Source: Oxalobacteraceae bacterium
Lineage (GTDB): Bacteria; Pseudomonadota; Gammaproteobacteria; Burkholderiales; Burkholderiaceae_D
NCBI GenBank assembly: GCA_003537575.1
Contig: DPRS01000014.1
Location: 47,952 to 92,367 of the forward strand
DNA: 44,416 nt
Reading direction: 5' to 3'
Part shown: one piece after another, positions 25,080-32,558 of the stretch
How the letters are laid out: each line of letters opens with the position of its first letter
How positions within the stretch are numbered: the first letter of the stretch is position 1
Notes under the pieces: generated by a model
Database searches by the model: none
Seen by the model: only the letters and a program-made list of their open reading frames with translations
What the model was told of the DNA's origin: nothing
Translations under genes and position numbers: made by a program

Positions 25080-25226
25080 TCAACTGGGCACCAGCATGAG
25101 CATCGCCGCCAGCACCAGAACAAATCCGCCGCCCCCACAAATATTTCCCGAAATTCCCAAGGTCCGATTGACCAATCCCCCCATAGCCAGTATGATTCGG
25201 GACTCCAAAAGCACTGCCTGCTTCAT
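25080..25226 (-). CDS. Possible small membrane protein, 48 aa
   Basis: An ATG at 25226 opens a 48-codon frame reading MKQAVLLESRIILAMGGL, then VNRTLGISGNICGGGGF and a hydrophobic tail VLVLAAMLMLVPS before TGA. The hydrophobic C-terminal helix and the Gly-rich GNICGGGG turn look like a real small membrane protein. Codons are ordinary for this genome. Against it, no good ribosome site precedes the ATG, and a good plus-strand promoter for the second tRNA-Leu (25168-25196) lies inside it. It sits in the unique DNA between the duplicated tRNA modules. I do not recognise a named family. Confidence 0.45.
   Translation of the reverse strand: MKQAVLLESRIILAMGGLVNRTLGISGNICGGGGFVLVLAAMLMLVPS
25168..25196 (+). 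promoter_or_regulatory. Sigma70-type promoter of the second tRNA-Leu
   Basis: TTGACC (25168-25173), a 17-nt spacer and TATGAT (25191-25196). The expected start lies about 40 nt before the tRNA, so this precursor would have a longer 5' leader than copy 1. Confidence 0.65.
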
Positions 25227-25243
25227 ACAGGCGATGCTTTGAG

Positions 25244-25328
25244 GCCCACGTGGCGGAATTGGTAGACGCGCATGGTTCAGGTCCATGTGCCGCGAGGTGT
25301 GGGGGTTCGAGTCCCTCCGTGGGCACCA
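25244..25328 (+). tRNA. tRNA-Leu(CAG), copy 2
   Basis: Sequence identical to copy 1, including acceptor stem, CAG anticodon, variable arm and encoded CCA. Confidence 0.98.
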
Positions 25329-25334
25329 AAATTT

Positions 25335-25365
25335 AAAAGGGATCGCTTCGGCGATCCCTTTTTCA
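25335..25365 (+). terminator. Intrinsic terminator of tRNA-Leu copy 2
   Basis: Same 12-bp stem with TTCG loop and T tail as after copy 1. Confidence 0.93.
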
Positions 25366-25370
25366 TTTGT

Positions 25371-25473
25371 GCCCACGAGCAAAGCGCCTGCGCGCCTTGC
25401 GGGAGGGGCTCGAAAGGACCGGCCTATCGGCCAGGCCGGGGCCGCGGAACGTGGCCGAGCTCCCGGCGCAGGC
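25371..25473 (-). repeat. Degenerate inverted tRNA-Leu-like element, copy 2
   Basis: Counterpart of the copy 1 element. GCCCACG is intact at 25371-25377, but the distal partner is CGCAGGC (25467-25473), so the closing stem is broken. The hairpin insert (25378-25401) has one change, which keeps a G-U pair if the minus strand is read. The T-arm part is TTCGAGCCCCTCC (one change). The inner stem CGGGAG / CTCCCG is preserved. Confidence 0.55.
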
Positions 25474-25484
25474 TCCTGAAAACA

Positions 25485-25512
25485 AAAAAGCTTCGCCGCG
25501 GCGAAGCTTTTT
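25485..25512. terminator. Bidirectional terminator between tRNA-Leu module and the purA operon
   Basis: 12-bp stem AAAAAGCTTCGC / GCGAAGCTTTTT with a CGCG loop and T-runs on both strands. On the minus strand it lies 32 nt past the phosphoribosyltransferase stop and should end the long minus-strand series. Confidence 0.9.
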
Positions 25513-25543
25513 CATTTTAGCGCTGTATAGCGCTGTAAGACTT

Positions 25544-26083
25544 TCAATCAGCCTGGACTTCTGTCAACCCTCGCTCCAGCAGCCCATCGATCCGCAAATA
25601 CTCATACTCCTCGAACGGCTGCTTGATCCACGGATTACCATCCAGGTACTGCAGATAATAATCAGGCCGCATGCAGGAGCGCGCCTTGTACCAGATTACC
25701 GCCGAACGCACTTCCGTCACTTCCGGAAACGCTTCCCCCAGATGTTTCTGCACTTTGTCCAGCGTCACGCCGGAATCCACCAGGTCATCAACCAGCAAGA
25801 CCTTGCCTGCCAGCGTGCCGGTCGGCATGGTGACGTGCTTGGCAATAGCCAGCTCCCCCTGCTTGCTGCCGGCTTCCTCGCGGTAGGAACTGGTCGAAAG
25901 GATCGCCAGCGGCACATTGAACAGGCGCGACAGCACATCTCCCGGACGCAAGCCGCCCCGAGCCAGGCACAGAATATGGTCGAACTGCCATCCCGAGCGG
26001 TGCACCTGCAGCGCCAGTTCTTCAATATCTCGATGGTACTGACTCCAGGAAACCCTGAGTTCGCTATGTCCAGCTTCAGACAT
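25544..26083 (-). CDS. Purine-type phosphoribosyltransferase
   Basis: This 179-aa type I phosphoribosyltransferase carries the PRPP-binding motif VLLVDDLVDSGVTL (about 94-107) and an N-terminal ILCLARGGLRPGDVLSRL stretch. It transfers phosphoribose from PRPP to a purine base or related acceptor. The closest familiar proteins are the xanthine/hypoxanthine phosphoribosyltransferase-like proteins encoded next to purA in betaproteobacteria; the exact base cannot be told from sequence alone. It follows purA by 20 nt and is the last gene before the terminator, consistent with purine salvage linked to AMP synthesis. Confidence 0.88.
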   Translation of the reverse strand: MSEAGHSELRVSWSQYHRDIEELALQVHRSGWQFDHILCLARGGLRPGDVLSRLFNVPLAILSTSSYREEAGSKQGELAIAKHVTMPTGTLAGKVLLVDDLVDSGVTLDKVQKHLGEAFPEVTEVRSAVIWYKARSCMRPDYYLQYLDGNPWIKQPFEEYEYLRIDGLLERGLTEVQAD

Positions 26084-26103
26084 GAATAAGCTCCTCGGTG
26101 CGA

Positions 26104-27402
26104 TTACTTGAAGGGATGCCGCAGCACGATGGTCTCTTCCCGGTCCGGACCGGTGGAAACCATGTCGATCGGCACGCCGATCAATTCGCCGATGCGGGCG
26201 ATGTAGGCGCGCGCATTGGCCGGCAAGGTATCCATGCTCTTGGCGCCAACGGTGGATTCCTGCCAGCCCGACATTTCCTCGTACACCGGCACGCAGCGTG
26301 CGGCGTCTTCGGCGCCCAGCGGGAAAATATCGACATCCTTGCCATCGACCTTGTAGCCGGTGCAGATTTTCAACTGCTCCAGGCCATCGAGCACGTCCAG
26401 CTTGGTCAGGCAGATGCCGGTAACGCCGTTGATCTGGATCGAGCGGCGCAGCAGCGCTGCATCGAACCAGCCGCAGCGGCGCGCGCGGCCGGTGACGGTG
26501 CCGAATTCGTGGCCGACGCTGGCCAGGTGCTTGCCCACCCCTGCATCAGTCGGCAATTCCGACGGGAACGGGCCGGAGCCGACGCGGGTGGTGTATGCCT
26601 TGGTGATGCCGAGGATGTAATGCAGCATGCCTGGTCCCACTCCGCTGCCGGCGGCGGCATTGCCGGCCACGCAGTTGCTCGAGGTGACGAAGGGATAGGT
26701 GCCATGATCGACGTCCAGCAGGCTGCCCTGCGCGCCCTCGAACAGCAGATTGGCGCCGGCCTTGTAGGCAGCGTACAGGGCGCTCGAGACATCGGTCACC
26801 ATCGGCCTGATGCGCGGCACGGTCGCCAGCGCATCGTCGAGGGTCTTCTGGTAATCGACTGCCGGCGCCTTCAGGTACTGGGTCAGCACGAAGTTGTGAT
26901 AGTCGAGATTTTCCTTGAGCTTTTCGGCAAAGCGCTGCTCGTTCAGCAGGTCCATCACGCGGATGGCGCGGCGCGCCACCTTGTCTTCATAGGCCGGGCC
27001 GATGCCCTTGCCGGTGGTGCCGATCTTGGCGGCGCCGCGCGCGGCTTCACGCGCGGCATCCAGCGCGGTATGGTAAGGCAGGATCAAGGGGCAGGCTTCC
27101 GACACTTTCAGGCGCGAAGCCACTTCGACGCCGCTTTTCTCCAGCTTGTCGATCTCGCGCAGCAGGTCCGGCACCGACAGCACCACGCCGTTGCCGATAT
27201 AGCAGGCCACGCCGGCGCGCATGATGCCCGACGGGATCAGTTGCAGAGCTGTCTTCTGGCCGCCGATGACCAGCGTGTGGCCGGCATTATGCCCGCCCTG
27301 GAAACGCACCACGCCCTGCGCATGATCGGTCAGCCAGTCGACGACCTTGCCTTTGCCTTCATCGCCCCACTGGGTGCCGATCACAACTACATTTTTTGCC
27401 AT
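26104..27402 (-). CDS. purA: Adenylosuccinate synthase
   Basis: This 432-aa enzyme joins IMP and aspartate using GTP in AMP synthesis. GTQWGDEGKGKVVDWLTD (residues 9-26) is the GTP-binding and catalytic signature. FQGGHNAGHTLVI, GPAYEDKVARR, LFEGAQGSLLDVDHGTYPFVTSSN, GVGPG and TTTG-like loop residues follow. Length is typical. It lies 18 nt downstream of hisZ and 20 nt upstream of the phosphoribosyltransferase gene. The hisZ-purA pairing behind hflKC is a standard betaproteobacterial layout. Confidence 0.98.
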   Translation of the reverse strand: MAKNVVVIGTQWGDEGKGKVVDWLTDHAQGVVRFQGGHNAGHTLVIGGQKTALQLIPSGIMRAGVACYIGNGVVLSVPDLLREIDKLEKSGVEVASRLKVSEACPLILPYHTALDAAREAARGAAKIGTTGKGIGPAYEDKVARRAIRVMDLLNEQRFAEKLKENLDYHNFVLTQYLKAPAVDYQKTLDDALATVPRIRPMVTDVSSALYAAYKAGANLLFEGAQGSLLDVDHGTYPFVTSSNCVAGNAAAGSGVGPGMLHYILGITKAYTTRVGSGPFPSELPTDAGVGKHLASVGHEFGTVTGRARRCGWFDAALLRRSIQINGVTGICLTKLDVLDGLEQLKICTGYKVDGKDVDIFPLGAEDAARCVPVYEEMSGWQESTVGAKSMDTLPANARAYIARIGELIGVPIDMVSTGPDREETIVLRHPFK

Positions 27403-27420
27403 ACGATTCTCTACAGTCTG

Positions 27421-28572
27421 TTAGCTCAAATTCTTCACTACCCAATTGCCGCCCTCGCACACCAGCGCGCGGTTGCAATCGAATTCCCCCTGCTCCCCGC
27501 CTTGTCCGGGGAGACTCTGGATCACCACTTCACCAGCCTGGCGCAGTTGCGCGATCCTGTCGCGCAATGCAGCCTCGCGCCCCCATGGCGCTAGGATTGC
27601 GCTGGTGCGCCGCGCTTCCGGCAAAAGCCGCGCCAGTTCGCGCAAGTCCATCGAAAACCCGGTTGCCGGGCGTGCCCGGCCGAAAGCCTCGCCGACGTGA
27701 TCGTAACGGCCGCCGCGCGCCACCGCATTGGGCAAACCGGGCACGTAGGCGGAGAACATCGCGCCGCTTTCATACTGATAGCCACGCAAGTCCGCCAGGT
27801 CGACCGTCACCGCGGCATCGCCCGCCAGTTCCAGTAAAGCCTGCAATTCGTCCAGCGCACTGGCGATGCCCGGCAGCGCCGGCAGCACGGCCCGCGCCTT
27901 CGCCAGCACGCCGGCGTCGCCATACAGGCCGGGCAATGCCAGCAAGGCATCGCGCGTGGCCTGCGCATAATCATGTGTCAGTTCGCGCAGACCGGCGCCA
28001 TCCTTGGCCTTCAGCAGGTTGATCAGCGTTTCTTCATCGCCTTGCGCGCGCGCATCGCTTTGCAGGATGGCTCGCACCACGCCAACGTGGCACAGGTCGA
28101 GCCTGACGCTGGAAATGCCGGCCAGGGCCAGGCATGCCAGCGCCAACTCTTGAATTTCAGCATCGGCTTCCAGGCCGGCGTGGCCATAGATTTCCGCACC
28201 GATCTGCAAGGGCTCACGGGTGGCATGCAAGCCGGAAGGCCGTGTATGCAACACGCTGCCGGCATAGCACAGACGCGTGACCGAACTGCGATTGAGCAGG
28301 TGCGCGTCGATGCGCGCCACCTGCGTGGTCATGTCGGCACGGAGCCCCATGGTACGACCAGACAGCTGGTCCACCAGCTTGAAAGTGCGCAAGCCCATGT
28401 CCTGACCGGTGCCGGTCAGCAGCGACTCGATATATTCGAGCATGGGCGGCATCACCAGTTCATAGCCGTAACGCCGGAAGGTATCGAGCATATTGCGGCG
28501 CAAGTCTTCGATCTTGCGCGCTTCCGAGGGCAAGACATCGGCGATGTTTTCAGGAAGGAGCCAGGTGCGCAT
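27421..28572 (-). CDS. hisZ: ATP phosphoribosyltransferase regulatory subunit
   Basis: This 383-aa HisRS paralogue binds short-form HisG to make active ATP phosphoribosyltransferase, the first step of histidine synthesis, and transmits histidine feedback. It keeps the class II synthetase fold, with LVMPPMLEYIESLLTGTG, TFKLVDQLSGRTMGLRADMTTQVARIDA and ARGGRYDHVGEAFGRARPATGFS, but lacks the anticodon-binding domain and the catalytic arginines of HisRS. Its presence implies that the genome encodes a short HisG. It sits between the DUF2065 gene and purA. Confidence 0.96.
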   Translation of the reverse strand: MRTWLLPENIADVLPSEARKIEDLRRNMLDTFRRYGYELVMPPMLEYIESLLTGTGQDMGLRTFKLVDQLSGRTMGLRADMTTQVARIDAHLLNRSSVTRLCYAGSVLHTRPSGLHATREPLQIGAEIYGHAGLEADAEIQELALACLALAGISSVRLDLCHVGVVRAILQSDARAQGDEETLINLLKAKDGAGLRELTHDYAQATRDALLALPGLYGDAGVLAKARAVLPALPGIASALDELQALLELAGDAAVTVDLADLRGYQYESGAMFSAYVPGLPNAVARGGRYDHVGEAFGRARPATGFSMDLRELARLLPEARRTSAILAPWGREAALRDRIAQLRQAGEVVIQSLPGQGGEQGEFDCNRALVCEGGNWVVKNLS

Positions 28573-28587
28573 TACTATGGAATTACT

Positions 28588-28779
28588 TCAGAAAAAATAA
28601 ACCAGACTGACTAGCGCCAGTCCAGCCAACAGGGCAATCAAGCCGAAAAAGCGCAATTGCCCATTAGAAAACTGCAAGATCCGCTGGAAAGTTTCACGCC
28701 ACTGCGCCGGGAAAAGCAAGGGCATGACACCTTCAAACACGAGTATCAGGCCCAGCACCAGCAGCCACGGGATATCCAC
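28588..28779 (-). CDS. DUF2065 family small inner-membrane protein
   Basis: This 63-aa protein has two membrane helices: PWLLVLGLILVFEGVMPLLF, then the polar stretch AQWRETFQRILQFSNGQLR, then FFGLIALLAGLALVSLVYF. This is the DUF2065 (YjeT) pattern. The start is a GTG at 28779, supported by AGGAG 6 nt upstream. It lies 15 nt after hflC, where this family is almost always found, so a role with the HflKC/FtsH complex is suspected but not established. Confidence 0.93.
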   Translation of the reverse strand: MDIPWLLVLGLILVFEGVMPLLFPAQWRETFQRILQFSNGQLRFFGLIALLAGLALVSLVYFF

Positions 28780-28794
28780 GCCGGCTCCTGCTTG

Positions 28795-29682
28795 TTACCT
28801 GGCGCCGGCGCCTCCCGCCCCCGAACTGCGGAAATAGCGGAAAAACTCGGAATTCGGGTCCAGCACCATGACGTCGCCCTTGTCCCTGAAGCTGGCCCGG
28901 TAAGCCTGCAGGCTGCGGTAGAACTTGTAGAACTCGGGATTCTGGCCGAACGCCTGGGCATAGATCTGCGACGCTTTGGCATCACCCTCGCCACGTGTTT
29001 TCTCGGCTTCGCCGTAAGCTTCCGCCAGGATCACGGTGCGCTGCCTGTCGGCGTTGGCGCGGATTTTCTCCGATTCCGCCGCGCCTGTCGAGCGCAATTC
29101 GTTGGCTACGCGCAGGCGTTCCGAGCGCATGCGGTCGAACACCGAGTTGCTGATCTGCTCAACATAATCCACGCGCTTCAGGCGCACGTCGATCACCTGG
29201 ACGCCGATCTTCTTGGCTTCATCCTCGACATTCTTGTGGATCGCGTTCATCACCTTGGCACGCTCGCCCGAGATCACTTCGCGCACGGTGCGCCTGGTGA
29301 TTTCCGTGTTTAGCGCATCGCGGATGATCTGCTGCATGCGGTCCAGCGCGCGCCGCTCGTCGCCGGTGAAGCTGATGAAATACAGGCGCGGATCGACGAT
29401 GCGCCACTTGACGAAGGAATCGATCAGGATGTTCTTCTTCTCGGCCGTGATGAAGCGGTCGGCGTCCGGCGAATCCAGGGACTGGAAACGTTTGTCGAGG
29501 AAAATCACGTTCTGGAACGGCGGCGGCAACTTGAAATGCAGCCCGGGCTTGTCGATCACCTGCTTGACTTCACCCAGAGCGAACACGATCGCATACTTGC
29601 GCTGGTCGACGATGAACACGGTGGACGACACCGCCCAGATGGCCAGGATGGCAACAACAAGAATGGTTACAAGACGGTTCAT
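28795..29682 (-). CDS. hflC: HflC, membrane protease modulator subunit
   Basis: This 295-aa protein has an N-terminal signal-anchor (LVTILVVAILAIWAVSSTVFIVDQR) and an SPFH/Band 7 domain with KYAIVFALGEVKQVIDKPGLHFKLP and RRTVREVISGERAKVM. A coiled coil rich in Glu and Ala (LAEAYGEAEKTRGEGDAKASQIYAQAF) follows. With HflK it forms a large periplasmic cage around the FtsH protease and tunes its action on membrane proteins. Its ATG follows the hflK TAA directly with no gap. Confidence 0.97.
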   Translation of the reverse strand: MNRLVTILVVAILAIWAVSSTVFIVDQRKYAIVFALGEVKQVIDKPGLHFKLPPPFQNVIFLDKRFQSLDSPDADRFITAEKKNILIDSFVKWRIVDPRLYFISFTGDERRALDRMQQIIRDALNTEITRRTVREVISGERAKVMNAIHKNVEDEAKKIGVQVIDVRLKRVDYVEQISNSVFDRMRSERLRVANELRSTGAAESEKIRANADRQRTVILAEAYGEAEKTRGEGDAKASQIYAQAFGQNPEFYKFYRSLQAYRASFRDKGDVMVLDPNSEFFRYFRSSGAGGAGAR

Positions 29683-30975
29683 TTATCGGCCCTCCCTGTC
29701 GCGCGCACTACGCGCATCCCGCGTGCGTGAATCGCGCTCGGCATCGATCGCCTGCGACGCTTCGGAGGCGCCCTGGGCGGCAGCGGCCGGCGACGCCGGG
29801 GCGCGCGCCGCATTACCAGCGGCATCCTGAGCGGCTGTCTGAGAAATCAGCTTGTCGAGCGGCAGATACAAAAGGTTGTTGCCGCTTTTTGCGTCGATCA
29901 TGACCTTGCCGGTATTGGAGAAAATCTGCTGCATGGTTTCAATGTACATGCGGTCGCGCGTGACGGCCGGAGCTTTCTGGTATTCGGCCACCACCTGCCT
30001 GAAGCGGGCGGCGTCACCCTTCGCGGTTTCCTCCACCCTGGCGCGGTAAGCTTCGGCTTCCTGCAGCAGGCGCGAGGAAGCGCCACGCGCCTTGGGAATG
30101 ACATCGTTGGCGTAGGCCTGCCCTTCGTTCTTGAGGCGCTCGCGGTCCTGGCCGGCCTTGACGGCATCGTCGAAGGCTGCCTGCACCTGTTCAGGTGGCT
30201 GCACGCCCAACGTGGCCACGTTCGTGATCAGCACGCCGGCGTTGTAGCGGTCGAGGATGGCCTGCATCAGTTTCTTGGCGTCGAACGCTACCTTGGCGCG
30301 GTCTTCGTACAGGACGAAGTCCATCTTGTTGCGGCCGACCACTTCGCGCAGCGCCGATTCCGCCACCTGCTTGACCATTTCTTCCTGTTCGCGATTACTG
30401 AAGATCCACTTTTCGGCATCGCTCAGGGTGTACTGCACCGCAAACTGGATGTCGATGATGTTTTCATCCTCGGTCAGCATGAGGGACTCGCTGGTCTGCT
30501 TGTTGCGGACGCTGCCACGGTAGCCGACTTCGGCGGTGCGCACCTGCGAGACGTTGACAATCTCATGGGTCTGGATGGGCGACGGCCAGCGCCAGTTGAA
30601 GCCGGCGGGCGTCTTGTGGGTGTACTTGCCGAAGGTCATGACCACGGCGGTCTGGCCTTCCTGGACGATGAAAAAGCCGCTGATCAGCCACAAAAACGTG
30701 ATCACGATGGCGGCGATGCCGAAGATGCCGAAGCCGGCGCCTCGCATGTTCGGCTTGAAACCGTCAGGGCCGTTGCCGCCCCCTCGCTTGCCGCCGAACA
30801 GGCGATTCAGGCGCTGATTGAAATCACGCCACAATTCATCGAGGTCGGGCGGGCCATCCGGCCGCCGGCCATCCTGTGGATTCTGGTTCTGGTTGTCGTC
30901 TTGCGAGCCACGGCCCCAGCGGGGATCGTTGATCGAAAACTTGAGACCGATTTTTTTTAGTATGGGGGCAAGCAT
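29683..30975 (-). CDS. hflK: HflK, membrane protease modulator subunit
   Basis: This 430-aa protein has a Gly/Asp/Asn-rich cytoplasmic N-terminus with NDPRWGRG and the WRDFNQRLNRLFGG motif, one membrane helix (IFGIAAIVITFLWLISGFFIV), an SPFH domain with GFNWRWPSPIQTHEIVNV and a coiled coil (LLQEAEAYRARVEETAKGDAARF). The C-terminal tail is Ala-rich and charged. It forms the HflKC complex with HflC. It starts at the ATG at 30975, 10 nt past the hflX stop, with only a weak ribosome site. A run of eight A residues lies in codons 6-9 of the gene. Confidence 0.96.
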   Translation of the reverse strand: MLAPILKKIGLKFSINDPRWGRGSQDDNQNQNPQDGRRPDGPPDLDELWRDFNQRLNRLFGGKRGGGNGPDGFKPNMRGAGFGIFGIAAIVITFLWLISGFFIVQEGQTAVVMTFGKYTHKTPAGFNWRWPSPIQTHEIVNVSQVRTAEVGYRGSVRNKQTSESLMLTEDENIIDIQFAVQYTLSDAEKWIFSNREQEEMVKQVAESALREVVGRNKMDFVLYEDRAKVAFDAKKLMQAILDRYNAGVLITNVATLGVQPPEQVQAAFDDAVKAGQDRERLKNEGQAYANDVIPKARGASSRLLQEAEAYRARVEETAKGDAARFRQVVAEYQKAPAVTRDRMYIETMQQIFSNTGKVMIDAKSGNNLLYLPLDKLISQTAAQDAAGNAARAPASPAAAAQGASEASQAIDAERDSRTRDARSARDREGR

Positions 30976-30985
30976 TCTGTCGCGA

Positions 30986-32143
30986 TCAGCTGAAATTAGT
31001 AGGGGGAATGCCCATTGGATTGCTCAATTGCGCTTCATTGGTCATCTGCGCGGATGCGTCCGCGAGCGGAGCCGCGCTGCTCTCCCTGGCAAACTCCGCC
31101 ATGGCCTGGCGCAGAAGATCCAGGCCGGCGCCGGTTTGGGCGCTGATGAAAACACGGCGGATTCTACCATACTCGTCACGCTCCACTGCCGGCTCCAGGC
31201 CGGCGGCGTCGATCTTGTTCCACACAAGGATTTGCGGGATATCGTCGGCGCCGATTTCCTTCAACACGAGGTTGACCTGCTCGATCTGCTCCATGCGCGC
31301 CGGACTGGCGGCATCGACCACATGCAGCAGCAGATCGGCCTGAATGGTTTCTTCCAAAGTGGCGCGAAAAGCCGCCACCAGCTGGTGCGGCAACTCGCGA
31401 ATGAAGCCGACCGTGTCCGAAATCACGATACTGCCGGCCTCATCCAGGTGGAGCCGGCGCGAAGTGGTGTCCAGGGTGGCGAACAGCTGATTCGCCGCGT
31501 AAGCGCCCGCCTTGGTCAGGGAATTGAACAGGGTCGACTTGCCGGCATTGGTATAGCCGACCAGCGACACCGAGAATGCATTGTTGCGGGCGCGGGCGCG
31601 GCGCTGGGTTGCATGCTGCCGGCGCAGCTTGTCGAGCTTGATACGCAAGGCCTTGACCCGTTCGCCCAAGAGGCGGCGATCGGTTTCAAGCTGGGTTTCA
31701 CCCGGTCCGCGCAGGCCGATGCCGCCCTTTTGCCGTTCAAGGTGAGTCCAGCCGCGTACCAGACGGGTAGCTAGGTGCTGCAATTGCGCCAGTTCGACCT
31801 GGACCTTGCCCTCGTGGCTCTTGGCGCGCTGGGCAAAGATATCGAGGATCAGGCTGGTGCGGTCGACCACCCGCACCTTCAGGTTGCGTTCCAGGTTGCG
31901 CTGCTGGGCCGGCGACAGGGCATGGTTGAAAATGACGAGTTCGAGCTCTTCGTCACGCACCGCATGGGCGATTTCCTCGGCCTTACCGCTACCCACGAAC
32001 AATGCGGCATCCGGACTGGCGCGACGGCCGGTAATGGTGACTACCGGATCTGCGCCAGCCGATCTGGCCAGAAGAGACAGCTCATCCAGGCTGGCGGCAA
32101 AGTCGCCTTTGCCGAAGTCAAGGCCAACTAGGGCCGTGCGCAT
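30986..32143 (-). CDS. hflX: GTPase HflX, ribosome-splitting factor
   Basis: This 385-aa GTPase has an N-terminal HflX domain (VVTITGRRASPDAALFVGSGKAEEI, VIFNHALSPAQQRNLE) and a coiled linker with GGIGLRGPGETQLETDRR. The Ras-like G domain follows: G1 VGYTNAGKSTLFNSL, G3 SDTVGFIRELP, G4 VWNKIDA. HflX splits stalled 70S ribosomes during stress. The C-terminal part is short and Ala/Ser-rich. It lies 35 nt after hfq and directly before hflK, the standard order. Confidence 0.97.
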   Translation of the reverse strand: MRTALVGLDFGKGDFAASLDELSLLARSAGADPVVTITGRRASPDAALFVGSGKAEEIAHAVRDEELELVIFNHALSPAQQRNLERNLKVRVVDRTSLILDIFAQRAKSHEGKVQVELAQLQHLATRLVRGWTHLERQKGGIGLRGPGETQLETDRRLLGERVKALRIKLDKLRRQHATQRRARARNNAFSVSLVGYTNAGKSTLFNSLTKAGAYAANQLFATLDTTSRRLHLDEAGSIVISDTVGFIRELPHQLVAAFRATLEETIQADLLLHVVDAASPARMEQIEQVNLVLKEIGADDIPQILVWNKIDAAGLEPAVERDEYGRIRRVFISAQTGAGLDLLRQAMAEFARESSAAPLADASAQMTNEAQLSNPMGIPPTNFS

Positions 32144-32178
32144 ACCGAATTCAACATGAAATTACCAGATTGCAAATT

Positions 32179-32415
32179 TTATTCCGATTCGGCATCGAGA
32201 CTCAGATTGACGGCGCGTGCCGGTACCACCGTCGAAATCGCATGCTTGTAAACCATCTGGGTCACGGTATTGCGCAGCAGGACGACATACTGGTCGAAAG
32301 ACTCGATATGCCCTTGCAGCTTGATGCCGTTGACCAGGTAAATCGATACCGGGACATGTTCTTTACGCAAGGCGTTCAGGAAGGGGTCTTGTAACAGTTG
32401 CCCTTTATTGCTCAT
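32179..32415 (-). CDS. hfq: RNA-binding chaperone Hfq
   Basis: This 78-aa Sm-like protein begins MSNKGQLLQDPFLNALRKE, followed by Sm1 (VSIYLVNGIKLQGHIESFDQYVVLL) and Sm2 with the YKHAISTVVP signature. The C-terminal tail is very short. The hexamer pairs small RNAs with mRNAs. I start it at the ATG at 32415, which has GGAG 7 nt upstream and matches the family; the open frame extends 21 codons further but without homology. It lies 143 nt after der, so it may have its own promoter. Confidence 0.98.
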   Translation of the reverse strand: MSNKGQLLQDPFLNALRKEHVPVSIYLVNGIKLQGHIESFDQYVVLLRNTVTQMVYKHAISTVVPARAVNLSLDAESE

Positions 32416-32527
32416 AAAAGCTCCATTGTGTTTTGTGTTTTGGAGTTTGAGGCAACTTGAGTGGATTTCAAGTGCCAACCGGGTAAAGTATTTCGACTGT
32501 AGCCGATTTTTCGGTTTGTTGCCATGA

Positions 32528-32557
32528 CCAATGCGGCAGCATAAGATGCCGCATTGG
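32528..32557. terminator. Strong hairpin just past der
   Basis: 11-bp perfect stem CCAATGCGGCA / TGCCGCATTGG with an 8-nt loop, one base past the der stop codon. A T-rich run follows only on the plus strand, so it is not a classic intrinsic terminator for der. It may instead stabilise the der mRNA 3' end or pause polymerase before hfq. Confidence 0.5.
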
Positions 32558-32558
32558 C

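Larger units (their letters stand above)
24723..25512 (+). repeat. Direct duplication: tRNA-Leu module repeated at 520 bp
   Basis: Segments 24723-24990 and 25243-25512 are near-identical. They comprise tRNA-Leu, its terminator, an inverted tRNA-like element and a second hairpin terminator. The tRNA and first terminator are identical; about a dozen substitutions are concentrated in the inverted element. The 250 nt between the copies are unique, and each copy has a different promoter, so the duplication boundary lies right at the tRNA 5' end. Confidence 0.9.

Noticed and set aside
24578..25382. Short frames encoding RDSNPHTSRHMDLNHARL-type peptides next to the tRNA-Leu genes
   Set aside because: These are antisense translations of the tRNA itself, a well-known annotation artefact. 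Only the part beyond the tRNA (25080-25226) was kept as a candidate.
24690..25520. tRNA-associated integration site of a genomic island
   Set aside because: No integrase gene, and no direct repeat of only the tRNA 3' end; the extra copies are inverted or are entire tRNA modules.
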